A stretch of 64,000 bases of DNA from Climacium dendroides (taxonomy: Eukaryota > Streptophyta > Bryopsida > Hypnales > Climaciaceae): contig OX467088.1 in the NCBI GenBank assembly GCA_950106755.1, positions 3,704,001 to 3,768,000 on the forward strand, read 5' to 3'. Numbering within the stretch: the stretch's first letter is position 1; the number at the start of each line of letters is the position of its first letter. The position numbers and the translations under genes were made by a program. The notes below the pieces were generated by a model. The model did no database searches, was not told the DNA's origin, and saw only the letters and a list, made by a program, of their open reading frames with translations. Shown one piece after another: positions 31,991-43,068 of the stretch.

Positions 31991-32140
31991 CACTACTAGG
32001 AAATTTCGTATTTCTGTTGTTTTGGTCGCGTTGATTTGGTCAAAATTTGACAGAAATCTGTTGGTTTCAATAGATTTCTGTCACATTTTGACCGGATCAA
32101 CGCAACCAAAACAACAGAAATACGAAATTTTCTAGTAGTG
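31991..32140. mobile_element. 150-bp CACTA-type foldback MITE with TAA target duplication
   Basis: It begins CACTACTAGGAAATTTCGTA and ends with the near-perfect complement TACGAAATTTTCTAGTAGTG. The arms pair over about 70 bp each, leaving a loop of roughly 10 bp (TTGGTTTCAA). The CACTA terminus and 3-bp TAA on both sides (31988-31990 and 32141-32143) fit a non-autonomous CACTA (CMC) element. It has inserted at the C-terminal end of the protease ORF. The high arm identity suggests a fairly recent insertion compared with its host element. Confidence 0.9.
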
Positions 32141-33210
32141 TAATCGTACAGACCAAGACCAATACATTTTATTGTTCCTAAATCCGTCGAAGGTTCTGCC
32201 CGAATAGCTTGAAACAATGGTAGCCCTAATTCTAATTCACCGTCTACCAATAGACCTTTAGATACAATTGCAACCATAGTCCTAGCGTTTTGTGGTCCAT
32301 AGGTAAAGGTCGGATGCTTATCAGCCCAATTAACCACTCTACCGCATTGGCGGAGGAATCCACGACCTAAAAGGAGAGGGTAAAATCCGTTGGTTTCTTC
32401 TTCAAGTTGTAAAACTTCAAAGGTAACCACATAATCTATCCCTTCGGTTTGGATTCTAAGATCTCTAATCTGGCCTAGGGTTTTGACCGACCTTTGATCA
32501 ACACATTTTAAAGTAACAAAAGATGGATGAGTAATCTCAAGACCTAATTTATGCATAGTAAATGCAAGCATGATATTAACCTCGCTTCCATCATCCACTA
32601 AAGTTTTTGTAATGATCTTATCCATAATTTCTACTTCAATTTCAACTAGCTCAAAGGGTTCTTTAGACTTCCGAAGTTTTGTTTTTGGTTTCATAACCAC
32701 CACTTTTGGTTCCTCTAGATCAGCATCAAACTGATTGAGTAGTAGCAAAGGTTCTACCTTGTTGACTTGTCCTACCATTTTTAGAGCTCTAAGAATTGTA
32801 GCACCCTCGTTGAACTGTTTCCGCAACGTTGGTGCTACATTGATCAATTGTCCAAAAGAAATGTTAGCTTTTGCTCTAGACAGGTCATCCCATAGATCAT
32901 ATGGAGAAGAAAGGTTACTACTTTTCCTTGTTTTAGATCTAGACCTAAGGCTTGGTGGATGAAACGGAGTTCTTGCTTGAATGAATTGAAATTCATTTTC
33001 ATTCAATTTGGTTTGCGTGGGAAGGTTATCATTAAATCTCACTTCCTTGGTAGTTTCCTTCAATGTGTTCTGCAAATCAGAGAATTGTGGAGAATCTTGG
33101 GAAGAATGAAGGTGTAAGCTACTATGAGAGCTAGAATCTGGAGATTCAATTTCTTCAGGTTCAATTAGAGCAGTAGGATCAGTTTTTGAGCCTCCTCTGG
33201 TTATGACCAA
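31996..33210 (-). pseudogene. Ty3 retropepsin-containing polyprotein segment
   Basis: A 404-codon frame has a low-complexity N-terminal half. The retropepsin region is at about 32,600: ITKTLVDDGSEVNIM for the catalytic-Asp strand, then LGLEITHPSFVTLK and the distal motif FYPLLLGRGFLRQ. Plant retropepsins usually read D-S/T/G-G at the active site; here it is VDDG. The last 48 codons are encoded by the inserted MITE and are not ancestral. The enzyme would cleave the element's polyprotein. Confidence 0.75.
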
Positions 33211-33222
33211 TGTAGGTAAAGA

Positions 33223-34974
33223 TTATTGGATGTCTATGGTGTTTGAACCGTTAACCCCGACAAACAAAGAATTTTCAAATTCATTGACTCTAGAGTCTTC
33301 ACCTTCCTGACTTGCTATAAATCTAGCGTCTTGTGTACCTTGAGTTGGTGGTAATTGAATGACTCCTTGGTTTGTTAATATCGTAGCAGGTGGATTTTGA
33401 GTTTGACAGTTGTTAGAATGATCGTAATACATGTTAGGTGGGCTAGTCGCTTCTTTAGGCTCTGTAAAACGAACACCTCGTTGGTTTTCCCTAACCTGTT
33501 TGGCATAGTCTGCTTTAGGAAATTCTAACGAAATGACTTTGTCTAGAGTGGTACAACGGATTGTAGGGTAGTGATCACTACAACGCTTGCAAATCACATT
33601 GTTTTTAATCCAGCATTGACCTGGACCATGTGATCTTTTACAAGTGGGACATCTAGTAGACTGTGACCTGTCAAAAGAGTTGTTGGATCATATCTGATTT
33701 TGAGCATGTGGATGTCGATATGGCTCGACTGGTCCTCGTGACCGTGGTGGAGGTGGATTGTCCTTAAGCAATGGACAAAATGCAGGAGTGTGATTGGATT
33801 GGCTACAATGGTCAATGGTTGCACCAAACGCCAGTGGTGTGTGAGCCAAACTCATGATATTGTAGGGGAGCTTGTTGCCCTTGGCCATTTGCTAGGCAAG
33901 CCATTTGTTCTATCAATTCCCGTACTGCTCGGGTCATTTAACTTGAAATCTATTTCATCTCTATGTGCAATTGATCAACAAGAGCGGTTAGCATCAACAT
34001 AGGTTCTTGGGTAGCAAGCAACACCGGATCCCGTTTAGGTGGGGATGACTTGTAAGATGCCATATTGGTGTTTTCGTGGTAAATTGGTATGAAGGCCGGT
34101 ATTGGGTCATTGCCTCGCTTCACCATACGCTCATTCTCCGTGTCAATGAGTTCGATCTCCAACGTGGCGTGAATGGCATCATTCAACGTAATGGGACTTT
34201 GCGACAAGACTTTCCGAATTATTGTCGCCAAATCAATTCCTTGGATAAAGTAGTATCGGATGGTACTATCGATCAGTAGCCCTCCTACATAACGGGTGCA
34301 CACCATTTGGAATCATCAGATGTATGACGTAAGGTCTTCCGTCCGTCCCCGTCGAATGTTGGTGAGGGCAGACAACGCTTGTTGTTGTTTAGTTTCAGGT
34401 CGAAAGTAACTCAGGAACGAAGCTTGTAACTATCTCCACGTAAGAAAGGTACCTACATCATGAGATCGGTACCACAAGTATGAAGTTTTGATGAGAGTGT
34501 TAGGAAACTAAATCAAATAGTATCCTCGATCAATGACCAAACTAGAGATTAAGATCTCTTCCAACTTTTCAACATGAGCAACAGGATCATCATCTTTAGA
34601 TCCAGAGAACTTGGGCAAATGATGAGGAATTGAAATTTAACTTAGCTCTTGGGAAACCACAATTGGTAATCCCCTTGGTAGCATCATAGGATCTATTTTA
34701 GGGTCCATAGTCCCTCTGGTGGAACCTTGTCAGCGTTGATTGGTCTTGGGGGTTTACAGGCTTCTCTAGCATCCATTTTTTCTGATGGTGTTGAAGAACT
34801 GTCACTATTGTCTACAAGTTTGGGAATGCTCGCCGTGTCTTCTACTGGTGAAGGAGGACTAGTCTTCCTCTCAATTGGGAAAGTAGGCGATCTTAGTCGG
34901 GAAGTACCTCCTCGAGTTGTCGGGTTTCTTGTGCTTCATGTGGACCTAGGTGTATTAGTAGGTTTTGGTGGCAT
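33223..34974 (-). pseudogene. Ty3 gag, broken by stops
   Basis: It starts at ATG 34974 (MPPKPTNTPRS). A retrotransposon gag domain follows (FSGSKDDDPVAHVEKLEE; LQASFLSYFRPETKQQQALS; NIRRGRTEDLTSYI), interrupted by at least six nonsense codons and one frameshift near 34690. Two Cys/His clusters lie near 33.8 kb (HCSQSNHTPAFCP) and 33.6 kb (CPTCKRSHGPGQCW, CKRCSDHYPTIRC) and look like nucleic-acid-binding knuckles of a non-standard kind. Gag would package the element RNA. Confidence 0.8.
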
Positions 34975-35091
34975 CTATACTCAAATTAAGTCCAAATTCA
35001 CACAAATCCAATCTACACACATATATATAAAGAGAGAGAGAAATCCAATACAATACCGAATATGTAAAAATACCTAGAACTAATGCTTTAA

Positions 35092-36114
35092 CTATAGGCC
35101 AGTAGCTGGCGCTATAATATGATTGCTACAAATCAACGTATTGAAGATCTCAGCTGCACTAGAGCGATATTTGAAGAAGTACGGCTCCTGATTTTCTTCA
35201 ATGTATTCGTGGTCCGAAAGATGTCGATTTCGCGTACTTGGATTGGTAAAGAAAGTGGCGTTTTTTATGCGACCATCACGGCTTTGCTTCTTCCTACTCG
35301 GATACGGGTAGAACAATGAATGGAACTTTGGCTGATGGAGATGACAAATGTCTAGAGCGGTGAAGATGGACGCTTAGTAATCGGCCGCGTCTTGGCACGG
35401 CTCACACACCTCTTGATACTCGTTGATGAACTGGAGCTGGACCGTGGTAGAGATGTCGGTTGGTATGTATCTAGTGGAGATGCCCTTGTAGCAATTCATT
35501 GTCAAATGGTTGATTCCGTTGTGCCAGGTGCGGAAGTGGTGGAGCCGGATGTACGGATTCTCGGCCGACTGGAGCTTTTGAGCGTTCGAAGCATCAAACT
35601 GATAAAGTTCACCGTTAAATAGGGGCTCAGAGGCGTTGTAGCGGATGTCGATGTGGGGCAACTCAATCAAAACATTGATTGTAGTCTGAGCTGGGCACTT
35701 GGCGTCAAAGCGTTCTTTAACATATATGTTCTCGTAATTCCACACTGCCAAAATAATCTCCCAATAAAACAACATATACTGGTTAAATTTGTGCCTTGGT
35801 ACACCAAAAGTGCCCTTAGTGATATCAAGAGCAATCTCAGGAGTGTATTGATTGGGATCAACCAAATACTGTTTAGCAAGGTGGGACCAAAACACAAAAG
35901 AGATTTTCAAGTGTTTGGGCCCCTCGAACAAATCTTTCAAGGGAAGAACCTTGTTGTCCTCGTCGTCACTATGTCCCTCGTCATCGTCCTTGTAGTGCTT
36001 GAACGGAACCCCCCGATGGTTGAACCGACACTCAACATAACCAGAAAAGTCCACGCGATCTGGAAACCCCAAATCGTCGGACTTTGAACCGGAATCCCAC
36101 TGGTTATCTTCCAC
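35092..36114 (-). pseudogene. Unknown ORF upstream of gag, one internal stop
   Basis: A 246-codon open frame (36114-35374) continues in the same frame after one TAA to 35092, about 340 codons in all. It begins acidic (KDDDEGHSDDEDNK) and has a central Trp/Tyr-rich region (FNQYMLFYWEIILAVWNYENIY) and the segment FRTWHNGINHLTMN. I recognise no domain. Ogre-like Tat elements carry an extra ORF before gag, so that is one reading. Another is that it belongs with the RING-type gene as a separate transposon protein family. It is the best-preserved frame in this element. Confidence 0.45.
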
Positions 36115-36129
36115 AATCTTAAACTCACA

Positions 36130-39100
36130 AGTTAGTCAGACGACAACACCCACAATATTATGTAGTTGAAGATCTATTGTATTCCTAAGGTTTAGGTAGT
36201 GAACTAGGAACAATTAGTGGCTTCCAGTAAACGCACCATTATATGAGCGTTTTTTTACCCACCCTTAGTAAATATGCGTACACAACCAAGTTCTAGAAAA
36301 TTTAAGTTAATCGCTATGGGTACTTAACGTCAGTTCATTGTGCCTTCCAAGCAATGGATCTTTTCTAAGTTCCTAAATTTCACATAATTCCTCAAAATCC
36401 TATTCTAAATGCAAAGGTCAATTCTAACTATTACCAAGTCTTCAAGCCACTGTGGTTTCTAGGGAAAACTTGAGACAGTCTAAATTTAGATACATAAGAT
36501 GGAAGAACATGTCATGAAATTTCTAAAAATATAAAACTCAACTCCATATGACTTTTCTACTAGAAGTTATTGATGGATGAAGTTTGACCGCTAATTGGTG
36601 TTTAAAACTTCATCCATTGCTTTCTACCAATCTATAATGCGAAATTCACTTTTAACTTTGTATTTAACTTCTATATTTTATCTTCTATGCAAGTTTCCAT
36701 TCTTGTCCTTATAGGATGAAAGTTACTTACTTTCATCCAAAACCACTACCAAACTTCATCCAGCCCTATTTTACTCAATTTAACTCCGATTTCAAAGTGT
36801 AATTTAGTTTTGGAAACCTCTAACTAAGATCTAGAACTTAGGCTACCTGACTTCTACAAAAGTTCTATCCTAGGCACTCTGACTTAACGTTCCAATTCGG
36901 TCCTATGCAAAATTATCTATTTTTTATAATTCAAAATTATAGGTAGAAGTTAGTAATTTACCTCGGAGTTGGTATCCTCATGTAGGTAGTTGAATACCCC
37001 TTTGAACTCTCCATTATTTGCCATGTTTTGAAGGTATTTGGTAGTTTTGCCCACGGCTTAAAGGTGCAATTTTAATACAAAGTCTTTGGAAATTCTAACT
37101 TCTACTTCTAACTACTTGTTGTCTCTTTTCTTTCTCTATTCTTCTTTCCTTATAAAATATTCACATTCAACTATTTGACTATCCCAAGAGTTGACTTGTT
37201 TTGAAATAATAATTGATTTCAAATCTCTAAATAATAATTAACCTTCTACCTCCTATCCTATCTTGGTCAATTATTATTCTATCCAAAGGTCTTGGTGGTT
37301 TCAATTGACTCTTTAAGATTTCCACCTAATCTTCTAAATCCCAATTTCTTCCCTTCATCTCCCAACTCTTCTAAGTGTCATTCCATACTTCAACCCCAAT
37401 TGTCACTTCAAGCTTCTATTCTAAACTACAACTCTCCAACTTCCTCCTCGGTTTTTTTCTTCAATTTGAGTGTGAGTGTTAGAACTATTTTGAATTGAGA
37501 GCCTATTTTGAAGTTTGAAGAGTTTTGTTTAATCTACTTTGTTTCCTTTCCTAACTTCTATCCTAATTCTATCCGTTCTCCTCCTAATTTAATTTATTGT
37601 TTTTGTTTAAACTATTTTAGTTCCTAGTCTATGTTTTTAAAAGCTTCAGAAATCCAAACAAATGTGAGATCTGTCCAAACTAGATCTCAGACAATGCAGA
37701 GTCGGAGTCACAGTTAGTTCATCTAGAAGCCTAGAGAGTCCAAAGTCGAGTCGTAGTCTCGATTACCTCATAGATCGGCCAATTGCAAGGCCGGTCCCCC
37801 CCTTTTTCTTGGAGGTGCCACGTGGCAGAGTGTGATTGGTCAAATCTCCTTGAGCAACCCAGACACTGACCTTCCTTTGGTAGCTTATAGCCCATCCTTA
37901 GGGTGCCCAAGATCTTCGGCTTTGGTATTTTTTTTTTTGGTATTTTGGTTTTCTCTCCTCAATGTTTCAAAATAAAACATACTCCAACAGCAAAAAAAAG
38001 AACTCTAAGGGTTATTGGGCAAACTCTTTGAAGTCTTCTTTCTAAGTCAAACGTAGGACTTGACTCTATCCTTTTGGAGACTAAACTTGGTTTTTTTTCA
38101 AGTAGTGTTTTGGTCACTAAGCTTGATGAAAATGATGGTAACTACTATCCGATGGGAATTTCTAGGACTTCAAGGTTCAAAGCTTCGCTGTGCTTTGAGG
38201 AATCACTAAAATTGCAAAAACAATTGTAACACATGAAGTCAAAGCTTCGCCGTATTTTCAAAAATCACAAAAAAAACTTAAAACAAGTACGTGTTAGTAT
38301 AATCACGGTTATAATGTATGTTAGTACAAGTGTTAGTATGACTTTCGAACACGCGAGTTAGTGTGATGGTGTTGGTTCACAAAATATTTCAAATCTAACA
38401 CTAGAGGCTCCCTTAAGTGGCATCGCCAATCACAAGGGAAGAACCTCTAGGATTAGTATAAAAACTGCAAGCTCCAAACAACAGCTTGGAATACAACAAC
38501 GACAAAAATACAAGTTAAACAACAATTCTTGTGAAGAAAACTTGGCAAAAATTTGCCAACTAGTGCCAAATACAACAAGAAAAGTTTGAAGGGACCCCAA
38601 TGTCCTTCAAAGCTTCACAAAGTAGCAACAAGAAAAGTTGAAAGTACTCCAAAAACAAGGAAATTTGGCAACGTGGCCTAAATGGCCAAAATCCAACTAA
38701 ATGGACCCAAATGAAAACAAGGCAGTTCGAAATGAACCTAAGGGGTGATTTGAGAGAATAATGAGCCCCCTTATAAACTCTTCCAAGGTGGCTCACCCCC
38801 TCTCAATTCTTAAGCCGTAATCTTATCAACTAAGATTTTCATCCTAATCTTCAATTTTTGACTTTTTACGTTGGTCCAAACTTCTAACTTTTGGAGAATG
38901 CTCCAAATCACAAACGGATTGTGCCATTGGCTTCAAAAGGCCATTTTTAGTCTACGAAGTCCCCCACCCCCTTTTTCATCCGTTAAAAAACCACCTAAAA
39001 CTAGCACCAACTGAAAACCAAAAAGAGGTAAGAATTCAACTTTTGGAGGTTGACTTTTCTGAAGAAAGTAACTAGACTAGGATCTCAAATAGACTTGGGG

Positions 39101-40960
39101 GAGTAAGAAAAGACCTAATTTGGGCCCCATTCCGATTTCGTATGCTTCCGATATGCCGGTCAACCCCTCTGTAATATTTGAAATTGTCGATTCGAGGAGG
39201 ATCTTCCTAGTTGTAGGTCTTCTAGCTATAAAAATGTCTTGAAACTTGTTGGGGCATGTTATTAACATAAAAAAAGATAACCTAATTTTTAGTGAGATCT
39301 TACCGCACACATGGTAAATTCTATAAATTTACCATCTTGGATTTAGGCGGTTGACTGCTCAAAAAAAGATCTTTAGAAGATCAGAAAAAATCGAGACTTT
39401 TGGGGGAACCTCTCATGGAGTTCTTCAAGAGATGTGCAACCTTAAATTCTTACTTTGCACATGTGAAAAAGGAATACAAATCCCGCTATCTCCTTTAACT
39501 TCTAGTGAACAAAGAATCTTCCACACAAAGGGGAATCTTGGCGAACCAATTTTGCTATTGGACTTCTAGCATGATTTCCACGTAAAACCACCATATTTAC
39601 CCTACGCTCGGGTCAGATTCGTTAAAAAATAAATATAAATATAAATAAATAAGGTATGAAATGAAAATTTCAGAAATTATAACATGGTGTATATGAACAT
39701 TGTAGAAAATATTAATGAAAATAATATGAAATCTGAAAAAATAAATTGTAGAAAATACTATAGTTAAAATTGAATAAAGCCACCTCAAAGTGTGGAACCC
39801 CATTTGTGGTCTCACAAAATTTAGGAAAAGTTGAACTAGTGTTAGTGTAGTATAGTTAAGCTATAGTGCCTTGTACTATATTCAAAATAAAGTCAACTGA
39901 AAATTTATAAATTCTAAAAGTAGATAACGAAGTGGATATTCGGCCAAAAAAAAAACATTTCGTATGGGGTCTTACGAACCTGATCCCAACGTACGGTATG
40001 TCATAGATGCCCTTTGATGCTTCAGTTTGAGTTTTTTCACCTGTAGGCTAACAATTGGGGTTTCTACTATTTCGTCGATGGAATGGGGAAACTGAAACCT
40101 CTCTTAGGAAATTTATCTTGAGGTTCTTACAAGATTCTCTTAGACCAATTTAGCCAATTTGCGTCTCATTGCACAAATAGATGTAGACAATCGGGTAATT
40201 TCTACTAACATGCTTATTATTTACAATATGTGGGTTTCTACCCTATTTACATGCGAGATTAAGGTGTTTTTAAGAAAAACTACATATAATGTGACTAGGG
40301 GCCGTTTTGGCATGTACAACACTGATTCTGGTCTAACACACTCTTTAGGTCTTTTAACACCTAAAACTACATTTAAAACATATAAGAATTCCAAAAAAGA
40401 AATTTTGAGTCTTAGGTGATGAAACCGAAACTCACAATGGTACAATTACTTTGCCAAAATCTGTTAAAATATAGAAATATTCATTTCTTCAAAGTTTGGG
40501 CATACGACACTTTTGAATGAACTCTTCATTGCACATTTATTTGTTACTTAAGAGGATGTTTTTAAATATGAAAGATGTGCGTATGGATGTTCCCTACATA
40601 TCTATGCAGTTGAATTAAAAAATTCATCATCAATTATTTTAATTATATCAAATTGGTGATAATGATTATTTTAAAGTTTCAAATTTGAAAATGATATTTT
40701 TATATTTTCTTATAAAATTTTGAAATATTCAAAAAATTAGGCAATATGGATGAAATTTTTTGCAGCATTTCAGACATTTCACTTGTAATATTTTAAACAA
40801 TCATTTAGAGATTCCAAAAAATACTTACTTTTATGTTTGAATCTAGCTTGTCTTTGCTTTTCCTGAATCTACAACATTTTTTAGCAATATATCCGTCGAC
40901 CCAATATTTGTGGCTGGTTTTGATTCACATTGGTTTCTAGTTGCATTTTCAACCGCCACT
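36130..40960. other. Long AT-rich stretch without genes
   Basis: I find no coding frame with a recognisable motif. Small items: an inverted repeat at about 36569-36625 (GATGGATGAAGTTT facing AAACTTCATCCATTG), a perfect CCACGTGG core near 37808, and duplicated CTTCGCYGT phrases near 38180 and 38245. Some of the left part may be the decayed 5' LTR of the Ty3 element, but I could not identify ends. Confidence 0.5.
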
Positions 40961-41445
40961 AGTGTGTCCTATGCTATTGCCATAATCAAATTCAAAATAA
41001 AAGTAGTTTTTTAATTCATAAAAACTTAACCTTATTGAATTCAATATCTTTCACACCGTAGGACCAAACGACATGAAACAAAGCCTATGCTCTCTTCCAT
41101 ACAAAGAGCTTTTTGACAATACCTCCAAGAAGACTTAGGGACATTTGATGCAAGAAATCTCACTGTAACAAAAAATCAACAACATAAAGAGCCTATTGTA
41201 AGGTGGTATTAGTGTGCCCTACACCATTGCCACAGTCAAAGAAAAAGTAAAAGTATTTTTTTAAAATTTTAAAATTTATAAAAACTTTAAAATTCAATAA
41301 CTTTCACACTACGGGTCCAAATGCCACGAATGAAAGCCTGTGCACCTTTCTTGGGAAAAGGCTTTTCAATGGTACTAAGCATACAACTAGAGGATGCACG
41401 ATTCAATAGATCTTACTATAACAAACAAGACAAACAAACAAACTA
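40961..41445. repeat. Two-copy ~250-bp diverged tandem duplication
   Basis: Copy 1 (40961-41210) and copy 2 (41211-41445) share the order AGTGTGYCCTA, CCATTGCCA, a run of T, then AATTCAATAWCTTTCACACY and a final cysteine-poor AT tract. Identity by eye is about 70-75%, so it is old. Confidence 0.65.
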
Positions 41446-42780
41446 AACAAACAAAACAAACAACCGAGCTTAATTCCTAAAGTTCTAAGGCTATTTTTCA
41501 AATGCATCAAAAACCACTCAAAGCTATCATTTCTATAGCAAAGAAAAAACAAAAAATTAAAATGTCTTTTTTGCATATGTAATCATAGAATCTTGTACTA
41601 GACTAGTGCAAAAGTGTGGAAATTTTTTTCGAAAACTTTGACCATGTAGATTGCAAGTTATTTTGCATTTAAAGTGAAGGAAATAATTTTTTGTGCACCT
41701 TGCTCAACTACATTTTTTGTTGTTGAGCCTTATAAACTTGAAATTTTTGTTGTATTGATTTTGAATTTCTAATTTTATATGATGAAGAATTGAGTTGAGG
41801 GTCTACAAATTAAAAGAAAAACAAAAAACTATGTGTTTTTCATTCATTAAATGTACTAAGGATGCAAAGAAAATTATGCTTACCAATATATATCAATTAA
41901 ACTCCATGTCATACAAAAAAATTTGAATGACTCAAATAGGCCGGTTATAAGATTATAGTACCCACTATACATTGTAATAGATTATAAAACATATTCACTA
42001 CATTCCTTTGGTAATTTCTATATTTTAAAAATAATTATTTGTCAATTGTCATCCTAAAGAATAATTACGTATTATTATTTTTTTTATTAGTTTCTTAGGA
42101 ACAATATTTTTCATTAAACTATTTTATTTCATTTTTTTCTTTTGAAAGAGAAGAAAAAGGTAGAACCTGTTACCTTTTTTTTTTGAATTGTTAATTGAAA
42201 AATAAAAATAAAAAAAAATAGAATTTACAACAAGAAACTCTAAACCACTCATGCATTAATTAGTTAGTTTCATGTCCCATAGCTATCTTATTGGACACAA
42301 ATAGTTATTTATGCAGTCACATTATGAATTTCATCCAATATTCTAAAATTAAGAGTGTACTGAATTATGATTAATGTTGTATTACAACTATATAGTATTT
42401 TTTAATTATTGCAATACATCAAAAGTACGTATATAATATTATTAATATGCAATATTGCAAGAAGACAGATTATGTACCTTGTTAGTCTACTAGTATGGTA
42501 GCACAAATGTAGTATTGCAAAAGTATTGAGAAAAGGACTATTTAATTATATATTTCAATAATAATATTTTGTATTAGTTAACATTGCACTTTATAGAAAC
42601 ACATTATTAATGCACTGGAAATGCAATATGAAAATGCTTTTAAGAAATTATTATTATTTTTGTATTAACACAATAGTATATGCAGTAGTGCAAAAGTATT
42701 AGCTAGGATAGGCTCCAACTTTCCTCATGGAATGATGGATGGCTTGGATCTCTTCACTTGATCTATCGATTAGATATACG
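41446..42780. other. AT-rich DNA, no feature until the Crinkler promoter
   Basis: No frame or repeat family is recognisable. Composition shifts sharply to GC-richer sequence near 42,700, where the next gene begins. Confidence 0.5.
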
Positions 42781-42792
42781 AATGTCTAACGG

Positions 42793-42801
42793 TTATAAAT
42801 A
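42793..42801 (+). promoter_or_regulatory. Putative TATA box of the Crinkler-type gene
   Basis: TTATAAATA stands about 30-40 bp before a likely transcription start region, and the 5' untranslated exon ends at a good donor (GGAG|GTGAGC, 42955). Distance and sequence fit a plant core promoter; the start site itself is inferred. Confidence 0.5.
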
Positions 42802-43068
42802 CGAATGGATTGGATCAAGTCCGGGGATCCTACGGCTGTGGGCGGTTTAGGGTTTGAGGATACCTGTTCTTCATTCGATCCCTCATTCGCTTCTTCTCTC
42901 GAGAGCTGTGTGTGCGGGTGCTGTGCATCAGTGGCGCAGAGCTTCTGTGTGGAGGTGAGCTTCGTTACCCGACAATGATTTGGTTTAGGTAGTGTGTAGG
43001 GTTTGGATTAAGCCTGCGGTCGTGTCTTTGATTGGGCGCTGACTTCGACGTGGATGCAGGTTATCACA

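Larger units (their letters stand above)
29937..34974 (-). mobile_element. Decayed Tat-like Ty3 retrotransposon (gag, protease, partial RT)
   Basis: Read on the minus strand, the order is gag (34974 to about 33223), protease (33210-31996), a decayed linker and RT (30761-29937). An extra ORF precedes gag at 36114-35092, as in Ogre-type Tat elements. I could not find paired LTRs, a tRNA primer site or a polypurine tract by eye. The 3' pol is missing, so the element is a fragment. Confidence 0.8.

Noticed and set aside
28058..38500. Paired LTRs for the Ty3 element
   Set aside because: I searched both sides by eye for matching TG...CA termini, a tRNA-Met primer site and a polypurine tract, and found none I could defend.
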